DNA of 64,000 nt from Winogradskyella costae (GTDB taxonomy: Bacteria; Bacteroidota; Bacteroidia; Flavobacteriales; Flavobacteriaceae). This document shows positions 45,970 to 55,195 of the stretch, piece by piece (the first letter of the stretch is position 1; each line of letters begins with the position of its first letter). The notes under the pieces are model-generated. The model did no database searches. It worked only from the letters and a program-made list of their open reading frames with translations, and had not been told where the DNA came from. The translations under genes and the position numbers were made by a program. The DNA lies in contig NZ_JABFDK010000007.1 in the NCBI RefSeq assembly GCF_013403865.1, forward strand, positions 1 through 64,000, read 5' to 3'.

Positions 45970-48900
45970 TTGAAGAACACAGCACTAAATAGAGACGTAA
46001 AATTAGAACAAGTTACAATAGAGAACGAGACCTATTTCAAAATTAGAAATAGTATCCAAATGCGTCCGTTTTTTATGAGTATTGTAAGCGATTCTAACCA
46101 TTGGATGTTTATTTCTAGTAACGGCGGATTATCAGCAGGACGTAAAAATTCTGAGTTTGCCTTATTTCCATACTATACAGACGATAAAATAACAGAATCT
46201 GCTGATATTACTGGCAACAAATCAATTTTTCAAGTTCGTAAAAATGACGAAGAATTTATTTGGGAACCATTATCTATAAGACCGTTAGGAGGCTATAAAA
46301 TAACTCAAAATCTTTATAAAAATAGATTTGGGAATAAGGTGATTTTCGAAGAAATTAATCACGATTTAGAATTAACATTTAGATATCAATGGAGTTCTAG
46401 TAATACATATGGTTTTGTAAAGAAGTCTACTTTGATTAATTCTTCAAAAGAATCTGTGAATATTACTCTTATGGATGGTATTCAAAATATTGTGCCTGCT
46501 GGTATAGGTAGTTTTATTCAAAATCAATCGAGTAATTTAGTTGATGCTTACAAGCGAAATGAATTAGAGAAATCTACAGGGCTTGGAATCTATGCACTTA
46601 GTGCAATTTTGGTTGATAAGGCTGAAGCCAGTGAAGCATTAAAAGCAAATGTTGTTTGGTCTTTAGGTTTAGAGCATCCAAAACATTTAGTGTCATCTTT
46701 ACAGCTGAATAACTTTAGATTAGGTAAATCTATAAATGAAGAAGTTGACGTAAAAGCAGAAAAAGGAGCTTATTTTATTTCTACACAAATTGAGTTGACT
46801 TCAGAAGCATCAAAGGAATGGATGTTTATTACAGATGTAAATAAAAATCATTCAGATATCGCTTTATTATCTAAACAAATAAGAGAAGATAAATCATTAG
46901 CCTTAAAGGTGAATGAAGATATAAACAAAGGAACTGAAAATCTTATCGAGTTAAGTGCAGCTTCAGATGCCATTCAAGTTACAGGAGATAGTTTAAGAGA
47001 TACACGTCATTTTGCCAATACGTTATTTAACATAATGCGTGGTGGTATATTTGACGATAATTATAAAATCGAAAAGTGGGATTTTAGTAATTATCTAGAA
47101 AATGCCAACAAGAAAGTAGCACGAACATCAGAGCCTATTTTGGCAAAACTTCCAAAGGTGTTTTCATTAGAAGAAATAAAAAAAATAGCATATAATAGTG
47201 ACGATAAAAACTTTAGACGTCTTTGTTTAGAATATATGCCGTTAAAATTTAGTCGCCGTCATGGAGATCCAAGTCGACCTTGGAATAAATTCTCTATTAA
47301 CACTAAAAGCGAAATTGATGGTTCTAAGATTTTAGATTACGAAGGAAATTGGAGAGATATATTTCAAAATTGGGAAGCCTTGGCGCATTCTTATCCTCAG
47401 TTTATTGAAAGTATGATTCATAAATTCTTAAACGCAACAACCTTTGATGGCTACAATCCTTACAGAGTAACAAAAGGCGGGTTTGATTGGGAAACAATAG
47501 AACCAGATGATCCATGGTCTTATATTGGCTATTGGGGCGATCATCAAATTATTTACTTGCTTAAATTCTTAGAGTTTATCCAAAATCATCAACCAGGGAA
47601 ATTAGACAGTTTCTTTAAAAAAGACTTATTTGTTTACGCAAATGTGCCTTATAAAATAAAGCCGTATAAAGACTTACTAAAAAACCCTAAAGACACCATT
47701 GTTTTTGATGATGTATTAGATCATAAAATTAACGAAGAACGCGAGCAATTAGGAGCAGATGGTGCCTTACTTAGAGACGAGAATAGATTTATTATAAAGG
47801 CAAATTTTATCGAAAAAATCTTAGCAACCTCATTAGCAAAATTGTCTAATTTCATTCCTGAAGGTGGTATTTGGATGAATACACAACGTCCAGAATGGAA
47901 TGATGCAAACAATGCCTTAGTTGGTAATGGAGTTTCCATGGTTACGCTTTATTATTTGAGACGTTTTTTCAATTTCTTTGAGGAATTGTTAGGTTCAACT
48001 ACTATTGATGAGGTAGAAATCTCAAATGAGATCTTTGATTTCTTCAATAGTGTGTTAGAAACTTTTGAAAACAATAAAAATTTATTGTCTGCATCAATTA
48101 ATGATTCAGATAAAAAAATAATATTAGATAGCCTAGGAAAAGCAGGTAGTGAGTTTAGAACACGTATCTACGAACACGCATTTTCGGGTAGGAAATCAAC
48201 ACTTTCAATTAGTAGATTGAAAGATTTTGTTAGCATTGGTAAATCTTTTTTAGAGCATTCTATCAGAGCAAACAAACGCTCAGATAACTTATATCACGCC
48301 TACAATTTAGTCACAGTAAATGATGATTCTGTTTCTATTTCATATTTAAGCGAAATGCTAGAAGGTCAGGTTGCTGTTTTAAGTTCAGGATATTTAAATA
48401 CTAAAGAAACATTAGAGGTCTTAGATGCCCTAAAACAAAGTAAACTTTTCAGAGAAGATCAGTACAGTTATATACTATACCCAAATAAAGAACTTAAAGG
48501 GTTTTTAGATCGAAATACAATTTCTAAAGACCACGTACATTCCTCTCAATTAATGCAAGCATTAGTAAAGGATGGTAATGTTCAAATCCTCGAAAAGGAT
48601 GTAAATGGTGAGTATCATTTTAATGGCAACTTTAAAAATGCTAGTGATGTTACTTCAGCATTAGAAAAACTTTCTGAAACAAAATATAAGTCACTTGTAC
48701 AATCAGATACATCAAAAGTGTTACAAGCTTTTGAAGCTGTATTTAATCACAAAGCATTTACAGGTAGATCAGGTACATTTTATGGTTACGAAGGATTAGG
48801 GTCTATATATTGGCATATGGTTTCTAAATTGTTATTAGCAGTGCAAGAATCGTGTATTAAGGCGGTTAATGATGGTGAGAGTGATGTTTTAGTAAGTAGG

Positions 48901-49410
48901 TTATTAGAGCATTTTTACGAAATAAATGCAGGTATAGGGGTGCATAAATCACCAGAATTATATGGTGCATTCCCAACCGATCCTTACTCACATACACCAG
49001 GTGGTAAAGGAGCACAACAACCAGGGATGACAGGCCAAGTAAAAGAAGATGTTTTGAGTCGCTTTGGAGAGTTAGGAATTTTTGTTTCTGAAGGAAAGTT
49101 GATTTTTAATCCATGTCTGTTACGAAAAAGAGAATTTTTTAATGAAGCCACTAGTTTCAACTATACCGATGTTTTTAAAGAGAAGAAAACGATTGAAATG
49201 GTCAAAGGATCATTAGGATTTACGTATTGCCAAGTACCTATTGTTTATCAAATTTCGGAAAAAGATAGTTTAGAAATTTCTTTAAAAGATGGAAGTGTCA
49301 AAATATTTGAGAGTTTAAAAATTGATACCGCAACGAGCGCTAAAATTTTTATGCGAACAGGTGAGGTGACTAAAATTATGGCACATATTAGTTCAAGTTA
49401 TTTAAAATAA
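45970..49410 (+). CDS. GH149-like beta-1,3-oligoglucan phosphorylase (cytoplasmic)
   Basis: This 1146-aa protein has no signal peptide and should be cytoplasmic. Its length and layout match GH149 and the wider GH94-type phosphorylases: an N-terminal beta-sandwich (about 20-300), a helical linker, a large (alpha/alpha)6 barrel (about 400-950) with aromatic-acidic signatures such as GNWRDIFQNWEALAHSYPQF and FDWETIEPDDPWSYIGYWGD, and a C-terminal beta-domain. GH149 enzymes reversibly cleave beta-1,3-glucan chains with phosphate to give glucose-1-phosphate. The start is TTG at 45970; no ATG occurs until codon 31. The gene follows a terminator and precedes GH17 by 12 bp. The exact catalytic Asp cannot be fixed by eye; GH94 or GH161 is the alternative. 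Confidence 0.8.
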   Translation: MKNTALNRDVKLEQVTIENETYFKIRNSIQMRPFFMSIVSDSNHWMFISSNGGLSAGRKNSEFALFPYYTDDKITESADITGNKSIFQVRKNDEEFIWEPLSIRPLGGYKITQNLYKNRFGNKVIFEEINHDLELTFRYQWSSSNTYGFVKKSTLINSSKESVNITLMDGIQNIVPAGIGSFIQNQSSNLVDAYKRNELEKSTGLGIYALSAILVDKAEASEALKANVVWSLGLEHPKHLVSSLQLNNFRLGKSINEEVDVKAEKGAYFISTQIELTSEASKEWMFITDVNKNHSDIALLSKQIREDKSLALKVNEDINKGTENLIELSAASDAIQVTGDSLRDTRHFANTLFNIMRGGIFDDNYKIEKWDFSNYLENANKKVARTSEPILAKLPKVFSLEEIKKIAYNSDDKNFRRLCLEYMPLKFSRRHGDPSRPWNKFSINTKSEIDGSKILDYEGNWRDIFQNWEALAHSYPQFIESMIHKFLNATTFDGYNPYRVTKGGFDWETIEPDDPWSYIGYWGDHQIIYLLKFLEFIQNHQPGKLDSFFKKDLFVYANVPYKIKPYKDLLKNPKDTIVFDDVLDHKINEEREQLGADGALLRDENRFIIKANFIEKILATSLAKLSNFIPEGGIWMNTQRPEWNDANNALVGNGVSMVTLYYLRRFFNFFEELLGSTTIDEVEISNEIFDFFNSVLETFENNKNLLSASINDSDKKIILDSLGKAGSEFRTRIYEHAFSGRKSTLSISRLKDFVSIGKSFLEHSIRANKRSDNLYHAYNLVTVNDDSVSISYLSEMLEGQVAVLSSGYLNTKETLEVLDALKQSKLFREDQYSYILYPNKELKGFLDRNTISKDHVHSSQLMQALVKDGNVQILEKDVNGEYHFNGNFKNASDVTSALEKLSETKYKSLVQSDTSKVLQAFEAVFNHKAFTGRSGTFYGYEGLGSIYWHMVSKLLLAVQESCIKAVNDGESDVLVSRLLEHFYEINAGIGVHKSPELYGAFPTDPYSHTPGGKGAQQPGMTGQVKEDVLSRFGELGIFVSEGKLIFNPCLLRKREFFNEATSFNYTDVFKEKKTIEMVKGSLGFTYCQVPIVYQISEKDSLEISLKDGSVKIFESLKIDTATSAKIFMRTGEVTKIMAHISSSYLK

Positions 49411-49422
49411 AAACGTAAGACA

Positions 49423-50703
49423 ATGAAATTAAAATTAATTGTGCTTGGTGTATTGGTAGCTGTATTTATAATGTCTTGCAATGAAAATAAAAAAGAAAAA
49501 AGTGTTGTAAATCAAATGATGAAAGAAATGACAGCTAAAGATATATTAGGTGATCCAGACTATTTAGCAATTTCTTACGGAGGTTATAGGGAAACTAACA
49601 GAGATGTTCAGCCTACAATTCTAGAGCTAAAAGAGGATATGAAAATCCTCAATGCTATGGGAGTAAAAGTGCTTAGAACGTATAATGTTCATTTCGATCA
49701 AGCTGCAAATCTGCTAAAAGCAATAGACGAACTAAAAGAGGAAGATGCTACTTTTGAGATGTATGTTATGCTTGGTATTTGGATTGATTGTAAAAACGCT
49801 TTTAATTGGGAAGCGGGTGAACCAGATCATAGCCAAGAAAGTGAACGAAATTCTTTAGAAGTAGATACAGCTGTTGCACTCGCAAAACAATATCCAAACA
49901 TCGTAAAGATTTTAGCGGTTGGAAATGAAGCGATGGTAAAATGGGCAACAAGTTATTATGTGCAACCATGGATTATTTTAAAATGGGTAACCCATCTTCA
50001 AGATTTGAAAAAAACAGGAGATTTACCAGCAGATTTATGGATCACAAGTTCAGATGATTTTTCATCTTGGGGTGGAGGTGATCCAAGTTATCATACAGAA
50101 GATTTAGAAAAAATAGCAAATGCGGTCGATTTTATCTCGATGCATACTTATCCATATCACCAATCGCATTACAATTCGGATTTTTGGAAGGTGCCAGAGC
50201 AAGAAGAAAATTTATCAGATAAAGAAAAAGTTGATGCAGCCATGTTACGAGCTGTAGATTTCGCTAAAAGACAGTATGATAGTGTAGCAAATTATATGAA
50301 CAGTATTGGGGTTAATAAACCCATTCATATTGGAGAAACAGGTTGGGCTTCTATCTCAGATGGTCATTATGGAAAAGCAGGATCAAGAGCAACAGATGAG
50401 TATAAACAAGGACTTTATTACAACCATTTACGTGAGTGGACTAATACTAATAAAATTGCATGTTTCTATTTCGAAGCTTTTGATGAACAATGGAAAGATG
50501 GGCAAAACCCTTTAGGTTCTGAAAATCATTTTGGATTAATTAACTTAAAAAGTGAAGCTAAATATCCGCTATGGAATTTGGTAGATAAAGAAGCGTTCAA
50601 AGGTTTAACGAGAGACGGAAAACCGATTACGAAAACATATGATGGTAATATTGAAACCTTGATGAAAGAAGTTTTAGTGCCAAATACAGAATATCCAAAA
50701 TAG
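49423..50703 (+). CDS. GH17 family beta-1,3-glucanase, lipoprotein
   Basis: This 426-aa lipoprotein (Cys19 in IMSCN) is a GH17 (beta/alpha)8 barrel. The acid/base is Glu169 (AVGNEAM) and the nucleophile Glu305 (HIGETGWAS), the standard GH17 pair. ISYGGYR and VLRTYNVHFD near the start and CFYFEAFDEQWK near the end are family landmarks. Residues after the lipid Cys are basic (NENKKEK), which suggests retention at the periplasmic face, not surface export. It should act on beta-1,3-gluco-oligosaccharides, as described for marine Formosa GH17 enzymes. It lies 12 bp after the phosphorylase gene. Confidence 0.92.
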   Translation: MKLKLIVLGVLVAVFIMSCNENKKEKSVVNQMMKEMTAKDILGDPDYLAISYGGYRETNRDVQPTILELKEDMKILNAMGVKVLRTYNVHFDQAANLLKAIDELKEEDATFEMYVMLGIWIDCKNAFNWEAGEPDHSQESERNSLEVDTAVALAKQYPNIVKILAVGNEAMVKWATSYYVQPWIILKWVTHLQDLKKTGDLPADLWITSSDDFSSWGGGDPSYHTEDLEKIANAVDFISMHTYPYHQSHYNSDFWKVPEQEENLSDKEKVDAAMLRAVDFAKRQYDSVANYMNSIGVNKPIHIGETGWASISDGHYGKAGSRATDEYKQGLYYNHLREWTNTNKIACFYFEAFDEQWKDGQNPLGSENHFGLINLKSEAKYPLWNLVDKEAFKGLTRDGKPITKTYDGNIETLMKEVLVPNTEYPK

Positions 50704-50895
50704 AAATATCCTAACCATGTAAAAGTTATTTTACTTGCTTTATTTTTTAAAAGTTTTTGCCCAACAAATTCTTAAAGAAATAGACGAGTCTAAGTGAGGA
50801 CTGTATAATTAACACTATTTAGGTGACATTTTTGTAAAATATTTAAGACAATATAAACACCATAGACTAATGATACAATCAAAAAAGTATACGAT

Positions 50896-52398
50896 ATGAA
50901 AATACCAAAATATTCAATATTGGCAGTCTTAATACTTACTGTAATGAGTTGTGCTTCTGAGAAAAAGGAAAATAAAGATTTGAAAGTTGAAATTTATGAA
51001 ACTTCGGCAAGTGGAAATTCATTAACCAAGATTACTGAGTTATCTTCAATTGATACAACTTCAGTTATAAAGATCTTACCTGAGAAGAAGTTTCAGACCA
51101 TAACAGGTTTTGGAGGTTCTTTTACGGAGTCAACGGCCTATTTACTTAATAGATTGAGTAAAAAAAATAGAGATACTATTATTGAAGCTTATTTCGGTGA
51201 AGATGGAGCGCGGTACTCACTGACAAGAACTCATATCGCGTCTTGTGACTTTTCTTTAAGTAATTACACCTATGCACCTGAGGCAGATGATATGGAATTA
51301 AAGAGTTTCAATATAGATGATGATAGAGATGACTTGATACCGCTGATTAAAGATGCCCAAGCAATTTCAAAAGATGGATTTAAAATAATTTCTTCGCCTT
51401 GGTCGTCACCACCTTGGATGAAAGACAATCAGGACTACGTTGGAGGTAAATTATTGCCAAAATACTACGATGTATTCGCTCTATATTTTTCAAAATACCT
51501 TGATGCTTATAAAGCTGAAGGTATAGATATTTGGGGATTAACACCCGTTAATGAACCTCATGGCAATGGCAATAATTGGGAAAGTATGCACTTTACGCCA
51601 GAAGAAGAAACTGATTTTGTTCAAAACCATTTAGGACCAAAATTAGAAGCTAATGGATACGGTAGCATCAATATTTTGGGATATGATCAGAACAGAAAAG
51701 GTATAAAAGAATGGGTTGATGAAATGTATAAAGACGAGACTTCTTCAAAATATTTTGCAGGATTAGCTGTGCATTGGTATGAGAGCACTTATGATTATTT
51801 TCCAGAAGAATTACAATATGCACATAATAAAGCACCCAATAAATATTTAATTGAAACTGAGGGCTGTGTAGATTCTGAAATTCCTAAATGGCAAGATGAC
51901 GCTTGGTATTGGAGAAAAGAAGCAACTGATTGGGGTTGGGATTGGGCATCTGCAGAGGATAAACATTTACATCCTAAATATGCGCCTGTGAATAGATATG
52001 CAAGAGATATCATAGGTTGTCTTAATAATTGGGTTGACGGTTGGATAGATTGGAATATGGTACTCGATAAACAAGGCGGACCAAATTGGTTTGAAAATTG
52101 GTGTGTTGCACCAGTAATTGTAGACCCAGATAACGATGAGGTTTATTTTACACCCTTATATTACACTATGGCACATTTTAGCAAATACATTAGACCAGAA
52201 GCACAAGTAATCGGAGTAGAAAATCCTGATACAGAATTAATGATTACTGCGGCGCAAAACCCTGATGGATCAATAGCCGTAGTGCTTTTTAACGAAGGTA
52301 GTACCGAAAAGAACTTCGCTTTAAATCTTAACGATAAGCTTGTAACTATTAAAATTAATGCCCAAGCCATTCAGACTGTTGTAATACCACAATCTTAA
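50896..52398 (+). CDS. GH30 family beta-glucosidase/beta-1,6-glucanase, lipoprotein
   Basis: This 500-aa lipoprotein (Cys19 in VMSCA) has the GH30 core with its side beta-domain. The acid/base is Glu220 (LTPVNEPHG) and the nucleophile Glu322 (LIETEGC, aligned to the family SEAC motif). FQTITGFGGSFTESTA and FKIISSPWSSPPWMKDN are typical of GH30 subfamilies 1 and 3. Laminarin carries beta-1,6 branches and a Formosa GH30 removes them, so a debranching role is the best guess. The subfamily and exact bond need alignment. Basic residues after the lipid Cys (SEKKENK) suggest a periplasmic location. A 192-bp gap precedes it. Confidence 0.9.
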   Translation: MKIPKYSILAVLILTVMSCASEKKENKDLKVEIYETSASGNSLTKITELSSIDTTSVIKILPEKKFQTITGFGGSFTESTAYLLNRLSKKNRDTIIEAYFGEDGARYSLTRTHIASCDFSLSNYTYAPEADDMELKSFNIDDDRDDLIPLIKDAQAISKDGFKIISSPWSSPPWMKDNQDYVGGKLLPKYYDVFALYFSKYLDAYKAEGIDIWGLTPVNEPHGNGNNWESMHFTPEEETDFVQNHLGPKLEANGYGSINILGYDQNRKGIKEWVDEMYKDETSSKYFAGLAVHWYESTYDYFPEELQYAHNKAPNKYLIETEGCVDSEIPKWQDDAWYWRKEATDWGWDWASAEDKHLHPKYAPVNRYARDIIGCLNNWVDGWIDWNMVLDKQGGPNWFENWCVAPVIVDPDNDEVYFTPLYYTMAHFSKYIRPEAQVIGVENPDTELMITAAQNPDGSIAVVLFNEGSTEKNFALNLNDKLVTIKINAQAIQTVVIPQS

Positions 52399-52436
52399 AA
52401 ACTATATAATTACTTAACTAATTTAAAACCGCTACT

Positions 52437-54791
52437 ATGTCTAAAACAGCAAGTAAAGTACCAATGGGAAAAAAAATTGCCTTTGGATTAGGTATGTTAG
52501 CAAATCAAATGTTTCCTGCTGCTTTAGGAATATTTATGGTGGTACTAGTGAAAGATCTAGGATTTCCGACGTGGATGTGGGGAATTTTATATTTTCTACC
52601 TCGTATTTTTGATTCTATTACAGATCCAATTATGGGGTATATTTCCGATAATACAAGGTCTAAATGGGGAAGAAGACGTCATTATGTATTTCTTGGAGCT
52701 ATAATCATGGGAATTTCATTTGCCTTAATGTGGCAACTTCATAGAGAGGATACATTAGATTATAACTTTTGGTATTACTTAATTTGGTCTTTACTATTTT
52801 ATTTGGGCTTAACAATTTTTAGCGTACCCTATGTAGCTATGGGTTACGAGATGAGTGATGATTTTCATGAGCGTACCAATATTATGGCTGTTGCACAATG
52901 GATTGGACAATGGGCTTGGGTTTTAGCGCCATGGTTATGGGTCATTATGTACGATCCATCTTGGTTTGAGTCTGGTGATGTCGCTACAAGAACATTAGCC
53001 ATTTGGGTTGCTGTAGTTTGTTCTATTTTAGCTATGGTTCCTGCGATTTTTATAAAAGATAAATCTACTTTAAATGATGATAATCTAGAACCACTAAATC
53101 TAAGAGGTGTAGGAGGAAGTTTAAAGAAAATACTCAAAGGATTTCAAGAAGCTTTTAAATTAGAACCATTTAGAAAGTTATGTATTGCTACGTTTTTAGT
53201 TTTTAATGCCTTTAATACTGTTGCTGCATTTTCATTTTTTATAATAGTTTATTACCTCTTTAATGGTGATGCCGGTGCAGCTTGGATTTGGCCGACCTTA
53301 TTTGGAAGTGTAGGTGCTTTGGTTACAACGTTCGTTGTAATCCCTATTGTAGAGCGAATGTCTAAAAAAATAGGCAAGAAACAAGCGTTCTTGGTGTCTC
53401 AAGGAATCTCAATAATAGGTTACATAATGTTGTGGTTTTTGTTCATTCCAGGGAAACCCTATATGTTTTTATTCGCATTACCATTTTTCTCATTTGGTAT
53501 TGGGGGTCTGTTTACACTTATGATGTCTATGACTGCTGATGTTTGTGATTTAGATGAATTAAACTTTGGTCAGCGTCGCGAAGGCATTTTTGGAGCTATT
53601 TATTGGTGGATGGTAAAATTTGGTTTTGCCATTGCAGGAGGTTTAAGTGCTCTAATTATGTGGGCTGTAGATTTTACTCCAGATGCAGCAACTCAACCAG
53701 AAGGAGCCGTTACAGGACTTAGGTTTTTCTTTTCTGCTTTTCCAATATTAGGAACTGCAATTGCGATGTATGTAATGAGAAGCTATGATCTTACGGAAGC
53801 ACGCGCTATGGAAATTAGTGCTGAATTACAAAATCGTAAAGCCAAAAAGAAATCAAGACAACAGTCTTCTGTATATGGGGCAGGTAATCTACTTTCAGTA
53901 ATTAATAGCGATATTAAATTAGAGGATTACAAAGAAATTGACTTTACTAATAAAAGTGTTGAGCAAGCACAAATGCTTTTTCGAGAAAAATTAAATGCGA
54001 AACTTCACGGTTTATGTTTTAGTCCTTATGCTGAAGGTCAAGATATAGATGATATACTAACAGAGTCTCAAATTCGTAGACGTATGAATATTATTTCACC
54101 TTATACAAAATGGATTCGTTCATTTTCATGTACTGAAGGAAATGAATTGATACCGGAAATAGCTCACGAAAAAGGATTGAAATCTATTGTTGGTGCATGG
54201 ATAAGTGACGATGAAGTTAGAAATGAGAGAGAAATTGAAACCTTGATAAAATTGGCTAAAGGTGGTTTTGTCGATATCGCAGCTGTTGGGAACGAAGTAT
54301 TGTTACGTGGAGATGTTTCTGAAGACGCCTTAATCGTTTACATTAATAGAGTGAAACATGCTTTATCTGACTTGGATATTCCTGTTGGGTATGTAGATAC
54401 CTATTTCGAATATCATAAGCGTCCAAATTTAGTCGATGCAACGGATGTTATACTTGCTAATTGTTATCCGTTTTGGGAAGGTTTTAGTATTGATGATTCT
54501 TTACAGTATTTACGAGAAATGCATGCGATTACAAAACATGTCGCCAAAGGGAAACGCATAATTATAACAGAAACTGGTTGGCCTAGTCAAGGAGCAGCAA
54601 ATGAAGATGCTCACCCATCACAAATTAATGCCATGAAATATTTCATACAGACTCAAGATTGGTCCCATAAAGAAGGAGTAGAATTGTTTCATTTTTCATC
54701 GTTTGATGAATCTTGGAAAGTGCGGGTTGAAGGTGAATTGGGAGCACGTTGGGGAATATGGAGTAAGGACGAAAAATTAAAGTACAGGTAA
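52437..54791 (+). CDS. MFS (GPH-type) sugar transporter fused to a C-terminal GH17 domain
   Basis: This 784-aa protein has an N-terminal glycoside-pentoside-hexuronide/cation symporter-like transporter of about 12 helices (about 10-455). Its motifs are RIFDSITDPIMGYISDNTRSKWGRRR (loop 2-3 Asp-rich segment, read in part) and MMSMTADVCDLDELNFGQRREG. A basic linker (about 465-485) leads to a GH17-type (beta/alpha)8 domain (about 515-784). This domain has its own acid/base Glu620 (AAVGNEVLLRG) and nucleophile Glu712 (IITETGWPSQG). The frame is continuous with no stop. If the transporter has the usual topology, the GH17 domain lies in the cytoplasm, so it would process oligosaccharides as they enter. 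It is 38 bp downstream of GH30. Confidence 0.9.
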   Translation: MSKTASKVPMGKKIAFGLGMLANQMFPAALGIFMVVLVKDLGFPTWMWGILYFLPRIFDSITDPIMGYISDNTRSKWGRRRHYVFLGAIIMGISFALMWQLHREDTLDYNFWYYLIWSLLFYLGLTIFSVPYVAMGYEMSDDFHERTNIMAVAQWIGQWAWVLAPWLWVIMYDPSWFESGDVATRTLAIWVAVVCSILAMVPAIFIKDKSTLNDDNLEPLNLRGVGGSLKKILKGFQEAFKLEPFRKLCIATFLVFNAFNTVAAFSFFIIVYYLFNGDAGAAWIWPTLFGSVGALVTTFVVIPIVERMSKKIGKKQAFLVSQGISIIGYIMLWFLFIPGKPYMFLFALPFFSFGIGGLFTLMMSMTADVCDLDELNFGQRREGIFGAIYWWMVKFGFAIAGGLSALIMWAVDFTPDAATQPEGAVTGLRFFFSAFPILGTAIAMYVMRSYDLTEARAMEISAELQNRKAKKKSRQQSSVYGAGNLLSVINSDIKLEDYKEIDFTNKSVEQAQMLFREKLNAKLHGLCFSPYAEGQDIDDILTESQIRRRMNIISPYTKWIRSFSCTEGNELIPEIAHEKGLKSIVGAWISDDEVRNEREIETLIKLAKGGFVDIAAVGNEVLLRGDVSEDALIVYINRVKHALSDLDIPVGYVDTYFEYHKRPNLVDATDVILANCYPFWEGFSIDDSLQYLREMHAITKHVAKGKRIIITETGWPSQGAANEDAHPSQINAMKYFIQTQDWSHKEGVELFHFSSFDESWKVRVEGELGARWGIWSKDEKLKYR

Positions 54792-55195
54792 CGTATTTTA
54801 ACCATAGAGTATTATGTCTAAAAGAGAATAAAATTTTTTAGCGTTAGCATCTTTTTATGAGTCACGTAAAGTTTGAGGTGAAGGAGATGTAGGAGCTTTT
54901 CGGAGGATTTGGAATAAAAATAAAAAAATAAAAGATTAAAGTCAGATATTCAGCATTTTACCAACACAACATTACCGCTACTAAGGAAGATCTTATGCTG
55001 TTGCAGTAATTTGTAAAAGCTTTAAAAACCCTTTATATCATTGAGCTCAATTAGTTTTAATGTATTGGTAGCCATCAATGTTTTAAGTGTATGTTTTTTG
55101 TTGTGGTAGAATTATCTATAATGTATTAAATCTTAACTAAATTTATCAAACTCTATATTTTATAAATAACAATTAACTAAACAAAAACAACAATT
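54792..55195. other. Non-coding stretch between the transporter-GH17 and T9SS binding-protein genes
   Basis: No intact gene, tRNA or clear terminator was seen in these 404 bases. The last 60 bases before the ATG at 55196 form an A-rich leader (for example AACTAAACAAAAACAACAAT), a pattern common before highly expressed genes of the phylum. A separate promoter for the downstream gene is likely but could not be pinpointed. Confidence 0.5.

Noticed and set aside
54792-55195. Possible gene remnant in the gap after the transporter-GH17 gene
   Set aside because: Short frames in all readings stop quickly and show no family resemblance.
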